NCBI GenBank assembly: GCA_963824345.1 | Contig: CAWGOZ010000004.1 | Coordinates: 62,001-126,000 of the forward strand | Origin: Palsa-89 sp963824345 | GTDB taxonomy: Bacteria > Acidobacteriota > Terriglobia > Bryobacterales > Bryobacteraceae | Direction of reading: 5' to 3' | DNA: 64,000 bases | The notes under the pieces: model-generated | What the model was told of the DNA's origin: nothing | The model's database searches: none | Seen by the model: the letters and a program-made list of their open reading frames with translations, nothing else | Shown here: positions 35,037 through 45,227 of the stretch, piece after piece | Layout of the letters: each line of letters starts with the position of its first letter | Numbering within the stretch: position 1 is the first letter of the stretch | Position numbers and translations under genes: made by a program

Positions 35037-36287
35037 ATGGCTCTGACACTCCACGCATGCTCGGTGTTTGCCCTGGCCGCGATTGCATCGGGCGCCCTGG
35101 CTTCTTGTGGCAGAGGGGAGAAAGTCCAGGCCAAGGACCCCGGCGAACTGGCGTCGGGCGAGGTCTCGGCAGGCGTGGTCAAGGTGCAGCGAAAATCCCT
35201 CGGCCGGACATTAACGGTCTCTTCCGAGCTGGTCCCATTCCAGGAGATTGACATCTATGCCAAGGAATCCGGCTACGTAAAGCAGTTGAACGTCGACTAC
35301 GGAACGCGCGTGCAGAAGGATCAAGTGCTGGCGACGCTCGAAATCCCCGAACTGCAATTGCAGGTGAAAGAGGACGAGGCGGCGATCCGCAGTGCAACGG
35401 CCCAAATCCCGCACGCCCAGGACGAATTGAACCGCACGGAAGCCCAGCACAACGTACTTCAGCTCCAGTTCGAACGGCTGGATACCGTCTCCAGGTCCAA
35501 GCCGGGTCTGGTGGCGCAACAGGAGGTGGACGATGCGCAAGGCCGGGCCTTGTCTTCGGCCGCGCAGGTAGAAGCCGCAAAATCGAATCTGCAATCCGCC
35601 CAGAGCCAGTTCGAAGCCGCGCAAGCCAAACGGGACCGCGACCAGGTACTCTTCGATTATTCCCGAATCACCGCGCCCTTCGCCGGGGTGGTGACCCAGC
35701 GCTTCGCCAATCTTGGGTCTTTGATGCAAGCAGGCACCAGCTCCAGCACGCAGGCCATGCCGCTGGTCCGTCTGTCGGAGGACGATCTGTTCCGGCTGGT
35801 GATTCCGGTGCCCGAGTCCTACGTGAAATTCATTCATCTCGGCCAGGCGGTCAGCGTCATGGTCCCGTCGCTGAACCGGACCTTTCCCGGCAAAGTGGCC
35901 CGATTTTCCGTGGATGTTCGCGAAGACACGCGCACCATGCACACTGAAGTGGACGTCCTGAATCCGGGCCGCGTGCTGCTTCCGGGCCTGTACGCGGAAG
36001 CCACCATCGCTCTCGAAAGGAAAGACGGCGCGATCGCAGTGCCCCTACAGGCCGTGGACCAGGAAAGCGGCCATGCCACGGTTGACGTAGTGGATCCCTC
36101 CGGCAAAATTGATCGCCGCTCGATTGAGCTGGGCATCCAGACTGCTACCGATGCCGAAGTCACTTCCGGATTGCAGGACGGCGAAATGCTGGTGGTCAGC
36201 GATCGCAGCGGCCTGAAAACAGGCCAATCCGTGCAACCCAAGATGATCCGCTTGATGCAATATCGGAGCACTGAAGAACAGCGCTAG
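35037..36287 (+). CDS. RND efflux periplasmic adaptor (HlyD/MFP family)
   Basis: The 416-residue adaptor starts with a lipoprotein signal (VFALAAIASGALASC, lipobox LASC with the acylated Cys at residue ~22). It shows the lipoyl-like and hairpin halves: EIDIYAKESGYVKQLNVDYGTRVQKDQVLATLE, a long coiled helix with QLQVKEDEAAIRSATAQIP and SNLQSAQSQFEAAQAKRDRD, and ITAPFAGVVTQRFANLGSLM. It links the inner-membrane permease (36306) to the TolC channel (39458). The frame is open upstream to 34821, but the ATG at 35037 gives the proper lipoprotein signal. The neighbouring divergent kinase may control it. Confidence 0.93.
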   Translation: MALTLHACSVFALAAIASGALASCGRGEKVQAKDPGELASGEVSAGVVKVQRKSLGRTLTVSSELVPFQEIDIYAKESGYVKQLNVDYGTRVQKDQVLATLEIPELQLQVKEDEAAIRSATAQIPHAQDELNRTEAQHNVLQLQFERLDTVSRSKPGLVAQQEVDDAQGRALSSAAQVEAAKSNLQSAQSQFEAAQAKRDRDQVLFDYSRITAPFAGVVTQRFANLGSLMQAGTSSSTQAMPLVRLSEDDLFRLVIPVPESYVKFIHLGQAVSVMVPSLNRTFPGKVARFSVDVREDTRTMHTEVDVLNPGRVLLPGLYAEATIALERKDGAIAVPLQAVDQESGHATVDVVDPSGKIDRRSIELGIQTATDAEVTSGLQDGEMLVVSDRSGLKTGQSVQPKMIRLMQYRSTEEQR

Positions 36288-36305
36288 CGCGCAGGAGCCG
36301 GCCCC

Positions 36306-39300
36306 ATGCCGAGTTTTTCCATTCGCAATCCTTATTTCATTGTTGTGGTTTGCCTGGCGCTGGTTGTCATCGGCGTGAATGCTCTTCTACGCATGCCGGT
36401 GGATCTGTTTCCGCCCATCAACCTGCCGGAAGTGGTGGTGGCGACCTTTTACAACGGCATGCCTCCGCAGGACATCGAAGTGGACATCACCAATCCGCTC
36501 GAACGGTTCTTCACCCAGGCCAGCGGCATCGATCACATGGAGTCCCGCTCCCTGCTTGGCGTCAGCATCATCAAAGCCTATTTTCAGCCCGGAACCAACG
36601 CCGACGCGGACGTGACGCAGTTGTCGAATCTGGCCCTCGCCGATCTCAAGCGCTTGCCGCCGGGAACCCTGCCGCCGCTGGTGCTGAAGTTCGACGCTTC
36701 CAGCCTTCCGGTGTGCTTGGTGACCGTGAAGGGCCAAGGGCTGGACGAGACCCAGCTTCACGATCTCGCCCAATTCCAGATTCGCAATCAGATCGCGGTG
36801 GTGAAGGGCGCGGAAATCCCGGCTGTCTTCGGCGGCAAGTACCGGCAGGCCATGATCTACGTCGATCCCTACAAGCTGCTCTCGCGCCAGATGAGCGTGA
36901 TGGACGTGGTGGATGCCGTCAACGACAGCAATCTCATCCTGCCGGCCGGCGACGTCAAGATCGGTCCGAGCGACTACTACGTTTATTCCAACAGCCTGGT
37001 GCAGAATGTCGCGGACTTGGACAGCGTGCCGATTAAGACGGTCGGCACCAGCTGGGTCTCGGTCGGAGACATCGGCGAAGCCAAGGACGCCAGCCAGCTG
37101 CAATACAACATCGTGCGCATCGACGGCCAGAAGTCCGCCTACATTCCCATCATGAAATCGGGCGGCGACAGCAACACCATCCAGGTGGTCGACGACGTCC
37201 GCGACCTTGGTCCGGCATCTGTTCGACCTTCCGGCGCAACTGGTGACCGAGCATCGTCTTCGATCAATCCGTTTTCGTCAAGCAGGCATTGACCACGGTT
37301 CTGCATGAGGGTGTGATCGGATTGGTCCTCACCAGCCTCATGATTCTGCTGTTCCTGGGGAGCATGCGCGCCACCGGCGCGGTCCTGCTGTCGATTCCGA
37401 TTTCCGCCCTCGCGACTTTTGTGATTCTCTACATGCTGGGCAGCACCATCAACACCATGATCCTGGGGGGCCTGGCGCTGGCCTTCTCCCGCGTCATCGA
37501 CAACTCCGTGATCTCGCTCGAAAACATCTACCGGCATCTGGAAATGGGAACGGCCGCCGGCGCTGGCGGCGGAACGGGGCGGAGCCGAGGTCAGCCTGGC
37601 CGTGTTGGCCGCGACGCTGGTGGACGTGGTGGACTTCTTCCCGGTGGTGTTCCTGTTCGGCGTCAGCAAGTTTTTGTTTTCCGCGCTTGGCGCTCGCCTT
37701 TTGCCTGGCGCTGCTGGCCTCGTTCGTGGTGGCGATGACGGTGATTCCGCTGTTCTGCTCCCGCTTTCTGAAAGCGGTGCCAGGCGGCCATGGACACTCG
37801 GAACCGGGCGCCGTGGAGGAACCCTTGGACCGCTCGTGGGGCGGCCGCTTCAATCTCTGGTTCAATCGTGGATTCAATCGGCTGCTCGATTTTTATGAAC
37901 GCTGGGTCCGCCGCGCCCTGAAGCGTCCCGCTCTTACGCTGGCTTTGCTGCTGGGCATCTTCGTGGCCAGTCTCGCCATCTACCCCTTCCTCGGGCTGGC
38001 GTTCTTTCCACGCACCGATGCCGGCCAGTTCACGGTCAACGTGAAGGTTCCCACCGGAAGCCGCATTGAGGTTACCAACGACTATGTGGCAAGAATTGAG
38101 GATTTGATCCGGCAAGTAGTAACGCCCAAGGACCTCAACATGGTTCTCTCGAACATCGGCGTAGTGAACGATATCTCCGCCCTCTACACTTCCAACGCCG
38201 GAATGTACACAGCCACCATTCAGGTGGCTCTGAATCCGGGACACGCTGTCAGCAGCTTCGACTATATGGATCGAGTCAAGGGCCGGATGGCCGCGGAATT
38301 TCCGGAGGTGCGAACATTTTTCCAGAGCGGATCCATGCAGGACGCGATCCTGAATCAGGGCCAACCCGCGCCTATCGATGTCCAGGTGAATACACGCGAT
38401 CTCAACTTGACCTACGCCACCGCGCAGGATCTGGCCGAGCGCATTCGAGAACTTCCCGGTGTCGGCCAGATCTATATTCCGCAGGACATGAACTATCCGT
38501 CCATCCGCATGGACATTGACCGCGTGCACGCCGGGGAACTGGGACTTTCGCAGAAAGACGTAGTCGACAACGTCATCACGGCGCTGAATTCCAATATCAT
38601 GATCGCGCCGAATTACTGGGTGGACTATGAAACCGGAAACGACTACTTTCTGAGCGTGCAATATGCCGACCATGGAAAGGCCGCCATCCATAATTTGGTG
38701 GATCTGAAGCAGATCCCTTTAAGAGCCCCCAATGGGAAGGCTGACACCACGCTCGATTCAGTGGTGAAACTGGTGAATCTGCACTCACCGACCGAAATCG
38801 ACCATTATCAGATTCAGCGCGTCGTGGATGTGTACGTCACTCCCGCGGGCGAGGACTTGGGTAAGCTCCGCACCGGTATTCTCCGCGCCATCGCGGAAGC
38901 CAAGCTGCCTTCCAATATCCGGGTCACTCTGCGCGGCATGGTCAACAGCATGGACGAGTCCTTCAAGAGCTTCGGAATCGGCTTCACCCTCTCGTTCATG
39001 CTTCTATTTCTCATTTTGGTGGCCCAGTTCAAGTCGTTCATCGATCCTTTGCTGATCATGTTGGCGATTCCGATGGGATTCATCGGCGTTCTGATCATTC
39101 TCCCTCTGACGCACACCACGCTCAACGTCATGTCGCTGATGGGCGTACTCATGTTGATTGGCATCGCGGACTCCAACAGCATCCTGATCGTGGATTTCGC
39201 TCACAAGCTCGAAGAGCAGGGGCTTTCGGTGGCCGACGCCGTCGTCACGGCCTGCCGGGTGCGCTTGCGGCCCATACTAATGACCTCGCTCGCAACCATC

Positions 39301-39474
39301 ATCGGGATGATCCCCATGGCTATGAAGCTCGGCGAGGGCGGCGAACAGTACACGCCCATGGCGCGCGCCATCATCGGCGGCCTGACTTCTTCCGTGCTCT
39401 TCACTGTGTTCATCGTTCCGGCCGCATATCTTCTGGTCTACGGGAGGAAACGAAGAAATGTTCCCCAGAATTAG
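36306..39474 (+). pseudogene. RND efflux permease (HAE1-like), interrupted by four apparent +1 frameshifts
   Basis: This would be a permease of about 1050 residues, running from 36306 (ATG after GGAG). The N-terminal part (FSIRNPYFIVVVCLALVVIG, PPQDIEVDITNPLERFF) is intact to about 37208. Then the reading frame shifts by +1 near 37209 (DL-VRHLFDLPAQLVT), 37251 (IVFDQSVFVKQALTTVL), 37565 (ERGGAEVSLAVLAATLVDVV) and 37688 (LALAFCLALLASFVVAMTVIP). Each frame change rejoins the conserved family sequence, so the ancestral gene is one unit. TM4 reads RVIDNSVISLENIYRHL, with the second of the two usual Asp replaced by Asn. The C-terminal part from 37690 to 39474 is intact. It exports substrates with the adaptor and TolC. 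As given, it cannot be made whole. Confidence 0.9.
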
Positions 39475-40744
39475 TCGAACGGCCCTGTTAATCGCAGTCT
39501 CTGTGACGGCCAAAGCCCAATCCCCGTCCGTGCTGACGCTGCAACAAGCCCAGGCCCTGGCGGTGAAGAACCATCCCCAAATTCAGGCTGCGCAATATGA
39601 GGTGAATTACGCGAATCAACAGATCGTGATCAACCGCTCAGCTTATTATCCGAACGTGACCGGGGATTTGACCGCATCCCAAGCCAACGGTCTTTCAAGG
39701 TTCGGAGCCGGAGATCTGGCAGCTTCCCGTTTGTTCGACCGCGAGGCCCAAGGCGTGATCGTCCGTCAGTTGATCACGGACTCGGGCCGAACCCCCAACC
39801 TGGTCGCCAGCGCGCGTTTTGAAGCCCAGGCCGCAACGCAAACTTCGCAGGCCACCCGGTATACGGTGCTGCTCGATGTCAATCGCGCTTATTTCGACCT
39901 GCTGCACACGCAGGCAGTAGTGAAGGTCGCCGAACAGACGGTGGCCGCGCGTCAGCTCCTGGACGACCAGGTGACCGAGTTGGCCAGAAACAAACTCCGT
40001 TCGCAGGTGGATGTGAGCTTTGCCGATGTCAATGTTTCCGAAGCGAAGTTGCTGCTGCTGCGCGCGCAGGATGCGGTCCGGGGAGCACTGGCGGAGTTGG
40101 GCCGCGCCATGGGGTCGGACCAGCCCGCCGACTATCAGCTCTCCGAAGAGCCCCTTCCCCCAGGCCCGCCCGCCAGCGCCGACGCATTGGTTCCGCAGGC
40201 CGTCGAAAACCGGCCCGAACTTGCCGCCTTGCGAGCCTCGCGGGACGCCGCCCGCAAATTCGCAGATGCCGAAAGGGACTTGACACGGCCCACCGTCAGC
40301 GCGATTGCCGTGGGAGGCTCCATGCCGTACATTAATACGGCGTCGATTCCTTCCGAATACGAGGGCCTGGCCGCCACCGTCAGTATTCCTATCTTCAACG
40401 GCCATTTGTTCTCTGCCCGCCGCGAAGCCGCCGAGCAGCGCGCTCTGGAAGCCGATCAACGGCTCAGGGATGAGCTGCAAGGAATCAGCCGGGACGTGCG
40501 CATCGCTTGGGCCAGTGCGAACGATGCCTTCCAGCGAATCGACGTAACCGCGCAGTTCCTGCGTCAGGCCTCGCTCGCCATGCAACTGGCGCAGGGACGC
40601 TACGATTTGAGCCTGGCTTCGATCGTCGAGCTGACCCAGGCGCAGTTGAACGTGACGCAAGCCCAGATCGAGAATCTCAACGCAAAGTACGACTACCAAA
40701 CTCAGTATTCGGTGCTCCAATACACCCTCGGCCTGCTCCGCTGA
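39458..40744 (+). CDS. TolC family outer membrane channel
   Basis: The 428-residue protein has a signal peptide (ALLIAVSVTAKAQ, near residue 20) and the outer-membrane efflux pattern LTLQQAQALAVKNHPQIQAAQYEV, VLLDVNRAYFDLLHTQAVVKVAEQTV and ASIVELTQAQLNVTQAQIENL. Length is normal for a TolC-type channel. Its ATG overlaps the end of the permease gene by 17 nt (39458-39474), so adaptor, permease and channel form one operon. Confidence 0.94.
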   Translation: MFPRISRTALLIAVSVTAKAQSPSVLTLQQAQALAVKNHPQIQAAQYEVNYANQQIVINRSAYYPNVTGDLTASQANGLSRFGAGDLAASRLFDREAQGVIVRQLITDSGRTPNLVASARFEAQAATQTSQATRYTVLLDVNRAYFDLLHTQAVVKVAEQTVAARQLLDDQVTELARNKLRSQVDVSFADVNVSEAKLLLLRAQDAVRGALAELGRAMGSDQPADYQLSEEPLPPGPPASADALVPQAVENRPELAALRASRDAARKFADAERDLTRPTVSAIAVGGSMPYINTASIPSEYEGLAATVSIPIFNGHLFSARREAAEQRALEADQRLRDELQGISRDVRIAWASANDAFQRIDVTAQFLRQASLAMQLAQGRYDLSLASIVELTQAQLNVTQAQIENLNAKYDYQTQYSVLQYTLGLLR

Positions 40745-40904
40745 CTGGGCCCGGCCCGATTTCCCGTACCCGCGTGCATCTTTCGGCATCGCCGCTCTAG
40801 CCAAAAGATAGCCTCGTTATTATTGCCTTCCCCCGAGATTTTCTCCTACCCTAACTCATGGGCGGCAATGTTACTTCGAAATACGGAAGACTGGCGGCGC
40901 CGCC

Positions 40905-41900
40905 GTGCCCACTTCCTCTCACGATCCCGAAATGAATGGTTTGAATGCAGCACCACAGCCGAACAGCGGCGAGACAGGAAGCTCCCCCAATCCCATGTGG
41001 CGCTTGGAACGAGTGTGGGAAGAGCGCAACCGCGCCCCGGTTCTGCTGGCCAGCGCCGTAATCATTTTGATCATCGCCCTGGCCGATTGGCGGACCAAAC
41101 CGTTCGTTGCCTTTGGCGTTCTCTATTTGTTCCCCGTCATGCTGGTTGCGGGATTCCTCCCGCGATGGGCGATCGCTTTGCTCGGCGCCGGCTGCGCGGT
41201 GCTGAGCGAGGTCTTCAGCTCGCTGGACCGGTCCGCCGTTCGTTTAGGTTTTGAGACGCTGGCGCTGGCCGGCTGCGGACTGTTCGTGGCCGAGCTGGTG
41301 CGCAACCGCCGATTGACCTTGGAAGGACGCGAAAGATTGAAGGCGCTGGTGGAAACCAGTCCGGCCGCGATCATGACCGTGGACGAGCGCGGCTTCATCG
41401 AGTTGGCCAATCAGGCCGCGGTTGAACTCATGGCGCCCCGTGATGGAAAACTGATCGGAAATCCCGTCTCGGCGTTCCTGCCCGAACTCCACCATGCGCT
41501 CCGTTGGGAAGAAGCGCCCCAGTTCCGGGCTTCCATGCAATGCCGGGGCCACCGCGGAAATGGCGAATCGTTCACGGCCGACATTTGGTTCTCAACGTAC
41601 AAGGAGGGAACCTCGCCCAAGCTGGCCGCAATCATCGCCGACGTCACCGAGGAGACGGCCCCGGACAGTTCCAACTTGTCTCCTTCCGACCGGCAGGAAC
41701 GCGCGCCTTTGACGGATCGGGAAATGGAAGTGCTTCGCTGTTTGGTCCAGGGCCTGGCCAACAAGGAAATAGCGACCCGCTTGGAGGTATCGGAAAGCAC
41801 CATCAAGAACACGCTGCAGCAGCTTTTCGCCAAGACCAGCGTCCGTACCCGCGCTCAACTGGTTCGGGTGGCGCTGGAACAGTATCGCGATGTGTTATGA
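40905..41900 (+). CDS. membrane-anchored PAS-LuxR transcription regulator
   Basis: The 331-residue product has about four hydrophobic segments at residues ~42-130 (VLLASAVIILIIALADW, FVAFGVLYLFPVMLVAG, WAIALLGAGCAVLSEVF, LALAGCGLFVAELV), a PAS domain at ~145-255 (ALVETSPAAIMTVDERGFIELANQAAVELM) and a LuxR HTH at ~265-325 (LTDREMEVLRCLVQGLANKEI, VSESTIKNTLQQLF). No receiver or kinase is present, so it is an inner-membrane one-component sensor with DNA-binding output. The start is GTG at 40905; the ATG at 40932 is an alternative. It lies between two RND operons. Confidence 0.85.
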   Translation: MPTSSHDPEMNGLNAAPQPNSGETGSSPNPMWRLERVWEERNRAPVLLASAVIILIIALADWRTKPFVAFGVLYLFPVMLVAGFLPRWAIALLGAGCAVLSEVFSSLDRSAVRLGFETLALAGCGLFVAELVRNRRLTLEGRERLKALVETSPAAIMTVDERGFIELANQAAVELMAPRDGKLIGNPVSAFLPELHHALRWEEAPQFRASMQCRGHRGNGESFTADIWFSTYKEGTSPKLAAIIADVTEETAPDSSNLSPSDRQERAPLTDREMEVLRCLVQGLANKEIATRLEVSESTIKNTLQQLFAKTSVRTRAQLVRVALEQYRDVL

Positions 41901-41906
41901 GGTCGA

Positions 41907-42587
41907 TTAATCGATTGGGCTAGCCGGGATTTCCGCCGGCGAACCTTCCAGCGCGATCCTGACCAGTTGGCTTCGTGTCCGGACGCCCGCCTTCTTAAAC
42001 AACTGCTGTAACGCAGCTTTGATCGTCGATTCGGACACTCCAATCTGGCTGCCGATCTGTCTATTAGACAAGCCATCGACCACCCCGTGCAGGACCGTCC
42101 GTTCCCTCTCCGTGAGTTTGCCCTGCCAGCGCGCCTCAAAGTGCGGGTACCGATCGGCGAGCATTTGCAGTATCTTCTGATCGACCCACGCCTCGCCGCT
42201 CGCCACCAGTCGTATGGCCTGCATCAGCCGGCTTGCCGAATCCGATGCCAGGAAAATGCCCGCAGCGCCATATTTTAGAATGATGGCTGAGCCTGGCGCA
42301 TCGACGTCTCTCGCGATTACCAGCGATTTCGCGGGATATCGGACCTTTTGAACCCAGAGAATGAGTTCCTTGGCGATGGCTAGATCCACCAGAATCACGT
42401 CCACTCCGGTCTTTAGGGTCTTCACTGCTTCGGCCGATGTAGTGCACTCCGCGACCAGCTCGAAATCGTGTACTGACGCCAACAGTCGGGCCAGACTTTC
42501 GCGAAAGAGCAGGTGATCGTCAAGCAGGATGAGCCGTATTCGCTTTTGGCCCGTCTGATGTTCCGCTCGTTCATGCTCCTGAGTCAT
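41907..42587 (-). CDS. LuxR-type response regulator
   Basis: The ~226-residue product has a receiver-like domain (LILLDDHLLFRESLARLL, VDVILVDLAIAKEL, KSLVIARDVDAPG, AGIFLASDSASR) and a LuxR HTH (LTERERTVLHGVVDGLSNRQI, VSESTIKAALQQLFKKAG). The Lys expected in the last receiver motif is replaced (IFLASDSASR), so phosphorylation may be altered. The frame is open to 42779; ATG at 42620 and 42587 are the plausible starts, and the shorter is given. It converges on the PAS-LuxR gene with 6 bp between stops. The HTH domains of the two are closely similar. Confidence 0.85.
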   Translation of the reverse strand: MTQEHERAEHQTGQKRIRLILLDDHLLFRESLARLLASVHDFELVAECTTSAEAVKTLKTGVDVILVDLAIAKELILWVQKVRYPAKSLVIARDVDAPGSAIILKYGAAGIFLASDSASRLMQAIRLVASGEAWVDQKILQMLADRYPHFEARWQGKLTERERTVLHGVVDGLSNRQIGSQIGVSESTIKAALQQLFKKAGVRTRSQLVRIALEGSPAEIPASPID

Positions 42588-42808
42588 GGACCCAAGGCCC
42601 GTCAACTCCATGCCAAGCATGGTAGGACCAATCGGCCGCTCTGCCAAGCCCTTCGGCCGAAAGATCTCAAACGAACCGCGGGATAGTTCGTGAAGCCGAA
42701 CGGCTACTGAATGGAATCTGAAAAGATAATCGAACGACTCCCCGTTTGGAAGCAAGATCACTGGAGTCGCGCGGCCCACGAGGCTAGAGTGAAGCTACTT
42801 GATCCCCG
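42588..42808. other. intergenic region between divergent regulator and heavy-metal efflux operon
   Basis: These 221 bp lie between the divergent LuxR-type regulator and the TolC gene of the second RND operon. No gene is seen. The region probably carries the promoters for both; no -35/-10 pair stood out by eye. Confidence 0.5.
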
Positions 42809-44074
42809 ATGTGGCTGAGGCAAACACTTCTGATCGTGGCAATGCCGGTCTGCTCGCTCCAGGCTCAAACCGCGTTCACCTGGCAACAGATCAAGGACAA
42901 GTTCCAGGCCGTCAACCCAACCTTGAAAGCCGCACAGTTGAGTATCGATGAATCGCGCGCCGAGAAGATCACGGCCTATCTGCGTCCCAACCCCGATTTG
43001 ACGGCCGGCTTCGACCAGATTAACCCCTTCACCACGCAGCCTCCCCCTAGCGGAGGTCCGAATGTTTACAGTCCCTTCGCCTACACGGAGCCTTATGGCT
43101 CCATCAGCTATCTCCATGAGCGTCAACATAAACGGGAGTTGAGGTTGGAAGCCGCCCAAAAGACCACGGACGTTACGGCCTCCGCCTATACAGATCAGGA
43201 GCGGAATCTGATTTTCAACCTCCGCAGTTCCTTCGTACAAACCCTGCAAGCCAAGGCGGTGCTCGAGAACGCGAAACAGAACCTGACCTACTGGGATCGG
43301 GAATTGGAGGTGAACGGCACTCGCTTCAGATCCGGCGATCTGGCCCAAGTGGATCTGGACCGGCTTGAATTACAGCGCGTACAGTTCGAGTCGGATTACG
43401 AAACCGCACTGGTGAATCTACGAACCGCCAAGATCCAACTTCTGATGCTTCTCAACGAGCGGACTCCGATCGAGAAGTTCGATGTCAGCGGGCCCTACGA
43501 CTACAGCGACGAGTTGATGTCGATGGAGCAGTTCCGCACTATCGCTCTCGCCAACCGGCCCGATCTGAAGGAAGCCGTCCAGAACGTGGATTTGGCCAAG
43601 GTGAATCATGAGCTGGCGGTTTCCAACGGCTCAACCGACCCTACCTTCAGCGTGGATCTTGGCCGCAATCCTCCCATCCCCGCTTATATGGGAGTGAGCG
43701 TATCGATACCCTTGCGCATCTTTGACCGCAATCATGGCGAGAAGGCGCGCACCCAGATTGACATCGGGCGCAACGAACGTTTGCGGGACGCCGCCGAGGC
43801 GCAGGTATTTAACGACGTGGATTCGGCTTACGTAACGCTGGTCAGCGCCGTAAATCTTCTCCGTCCCTATAAGGCCAAGTATCTCAAGCTGGCCAGCGAT
43901 ACTCGCGACCGGATTTCGTTTTCTTACCGGAATGGCGGCGCATCATTGCTGGATTACCTGGATGCGGAGAAGGCGGATCGGGACATTCGGCTGGCTTATC
44001 TGAATCTGATTGGTTCCTATCTCACCGCGGCCGCCCAGATGAACATGGCCGCGGGCCGCGAGGTTCTACAATGA
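42809..44074 (+). CDS. TolC family channel of the heavy-metal-type RND system
   Basis: The 421-residue protein has a signal peptide (LLIVAMPVCSLQAQ, near residue 20) and the CzcC/CusC-like outer-membrane efflux pattern: LKAAQLSIDESRAEKITAYLRPNPDL, LIFNLRSSFVQTLQAKAVLENAK, FDVSGPYDYSDEL and NGGASLLDYLDAEKADRDI. Its stop overlaps the ATG of the adaptor gene (ATGA, 44071-44074), so the genes are coupled. It provides the outer-membrane duct of the tripartite pump. Confidence 0.93.
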   Translation: MWLRQTLLIVAMPVCSLQAQTAFTWQQIKDKFQAVNPTLKAAQLSIDESRAEKITAYLRPNPDLTAGFDQINPFTTQPPPSGGPNVYSPFAYTEPYGSISYLHERQHKRELRLEAAQKTTDVTASAYTDQERNLIFNLRSSFVQTLQAKAVLENAKQNLTYWDRELEVNGTRFRSGDLAQVDLDRLELQRVQFESDYETALVNLRTAKIQLLMLLNERTPIEKFDVSGPYDYSDELMSMEQFRTIALANRPDLKEAVQNVDLAKVNHELAVSNGSTDPTFSVDLGRNPPIPAYMGVSVSIPLRIFDRNHGEKARTQIDIGRNERLRDAAEAQVFNDVDSAYVTLVSAVNLLRPYKAKYLKLASDTRDRISFSYRNGGASLLDYLDAEKADRDIRLAYLNLIGSYLTAAAQMNMAAGREVLQ

Positions 44075-45218
44075 ATCGCTCGATCATCGTCGTCGCATCC
44101 TTGTGCGTGGCTGGCAGCCTTTTCACCGCCGGGTGCGAGCGGAAGGTGAGAGCCCAGGATAAAGTGGAAGCCAACACGGGTCCGCAACCCATTTCGGTTG
44201 AGCCCGACCTGGACGCCAACAACTTCAAGGTGGATCACCCGGAGCGGTTTCCGCTCGCAACCGCGGGTGAGAAGATTGCCGCGCCCGAACTCAACGTCAC
44301 CGGCGTAGTGAATCCCGATGTTTCGAAACAGGTGCCCGTGCCCTCGCTCGCCACCGGCAGAATCGTCGAAATCGACGCTCGACTGGGCGACGAAGTCGGC
44401 AAGGGCCAGCTCCTGTTCAAGGTGAGAAGCGCGGACATCGCCAATGCATTTTCCAATTACCGCCAGGCCGTCAAGAACGAAGAATTAACCAAGATCCAAC
44501 TTGACCGCGCCAATATCCTGTTCGAGCATGGAGCCATTCCCAAGAGCGCTCAGGAAGTAGCTCAGAATGCGGAGGACGACAACCTGGTGGTGCTCGAGAC
44601 AGCCAAGGAACAAATCGGGCTGCTGGGCGCCGACCCGGATCATCCTACCGGTATTGTGCAGGTTTTTGCGCAGGTATCGGGAACCATCACGGACCAGGAA
44701 ATCACCGATCAATCCGCCGTGCAGGCTTATACGGCGCCCAATCCATTCACGATTTCCGACCTGTCGCACGTCTGGATTATCTGCGATGTGTGGGAGAACA
44801 ACATGTCGCAGGTGCATATCGGCGAGTACGCCGACATCCATCTGGTGGCGTATCCGGACCGGGTTCTGAAGGGCCGCATCGGCAACATTCTTCCGATCAT
44901 CGATCCCAACATTCGCACCGCCAAGGTCCGCCTGCAAGTGGACAATCCCGGTCTCATGCGGCTCGGGATGTTCGTCACCGCTACCTTCCATGGCGAAACC
45001 ATGCAGAAACGCGCGACAGTGCCGGCCAGCGGCAATTCTGCATCTGCACGACCGTCGAGTGGGTCTACCTGCCATTAGAAAATGGCCGCTTCCGGCGGCA
45101 GGAAGTAACCGCCGGGAATATGCTGCCTGACAACCTGCAGGAGATCGTCAGCGGGATCAAACCGGGTGATCAGGTTGTCTCCAACGCCCTCGTCTTCCAG
45201 AACACCGTGGAGCAGTAG
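44071..45218 (+). pseudogene. RND adaptor (CzcB/CusB-like), two apparent +1 frameshifts near the 3' end
   Basis: The intact frame 44071-45078 gives a lipoprotein-like signal (SLCVAGSLFTAGCE), a lipoyl/hairpin region (VPVPSLATGRIVEIDARLGDEVGKGQLLFKV), NPFTISDLSHVWIICDVWE and VRLQVDNPGLMRLGMFVTATF. After VPAS (about 45030) the conserved continuation AILHLHDRxxEWVYLPLENG is split by two single extra bases, near 45033 (frame change at GGCA) and 45054 (CGTCGAG). Once these are read through, the protein goes on to VEQ at 45216-45218. The full adaptor would be about 382 residues and close the CzcCBA-type pump with the neighbouring genes. Without correction the product lacks the C-terminal ~60 residues. 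Confidence 0.88.
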
Positions 45219-45227
45219 GAGCGGGAA

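Noticed and set aside
37190..37700. Programmed ribosomal frameshifting in the RND permease
   Set aside because: Four shifts in the same direction at unrelated sequences, without slippery sites, are better explained by sequence errors.
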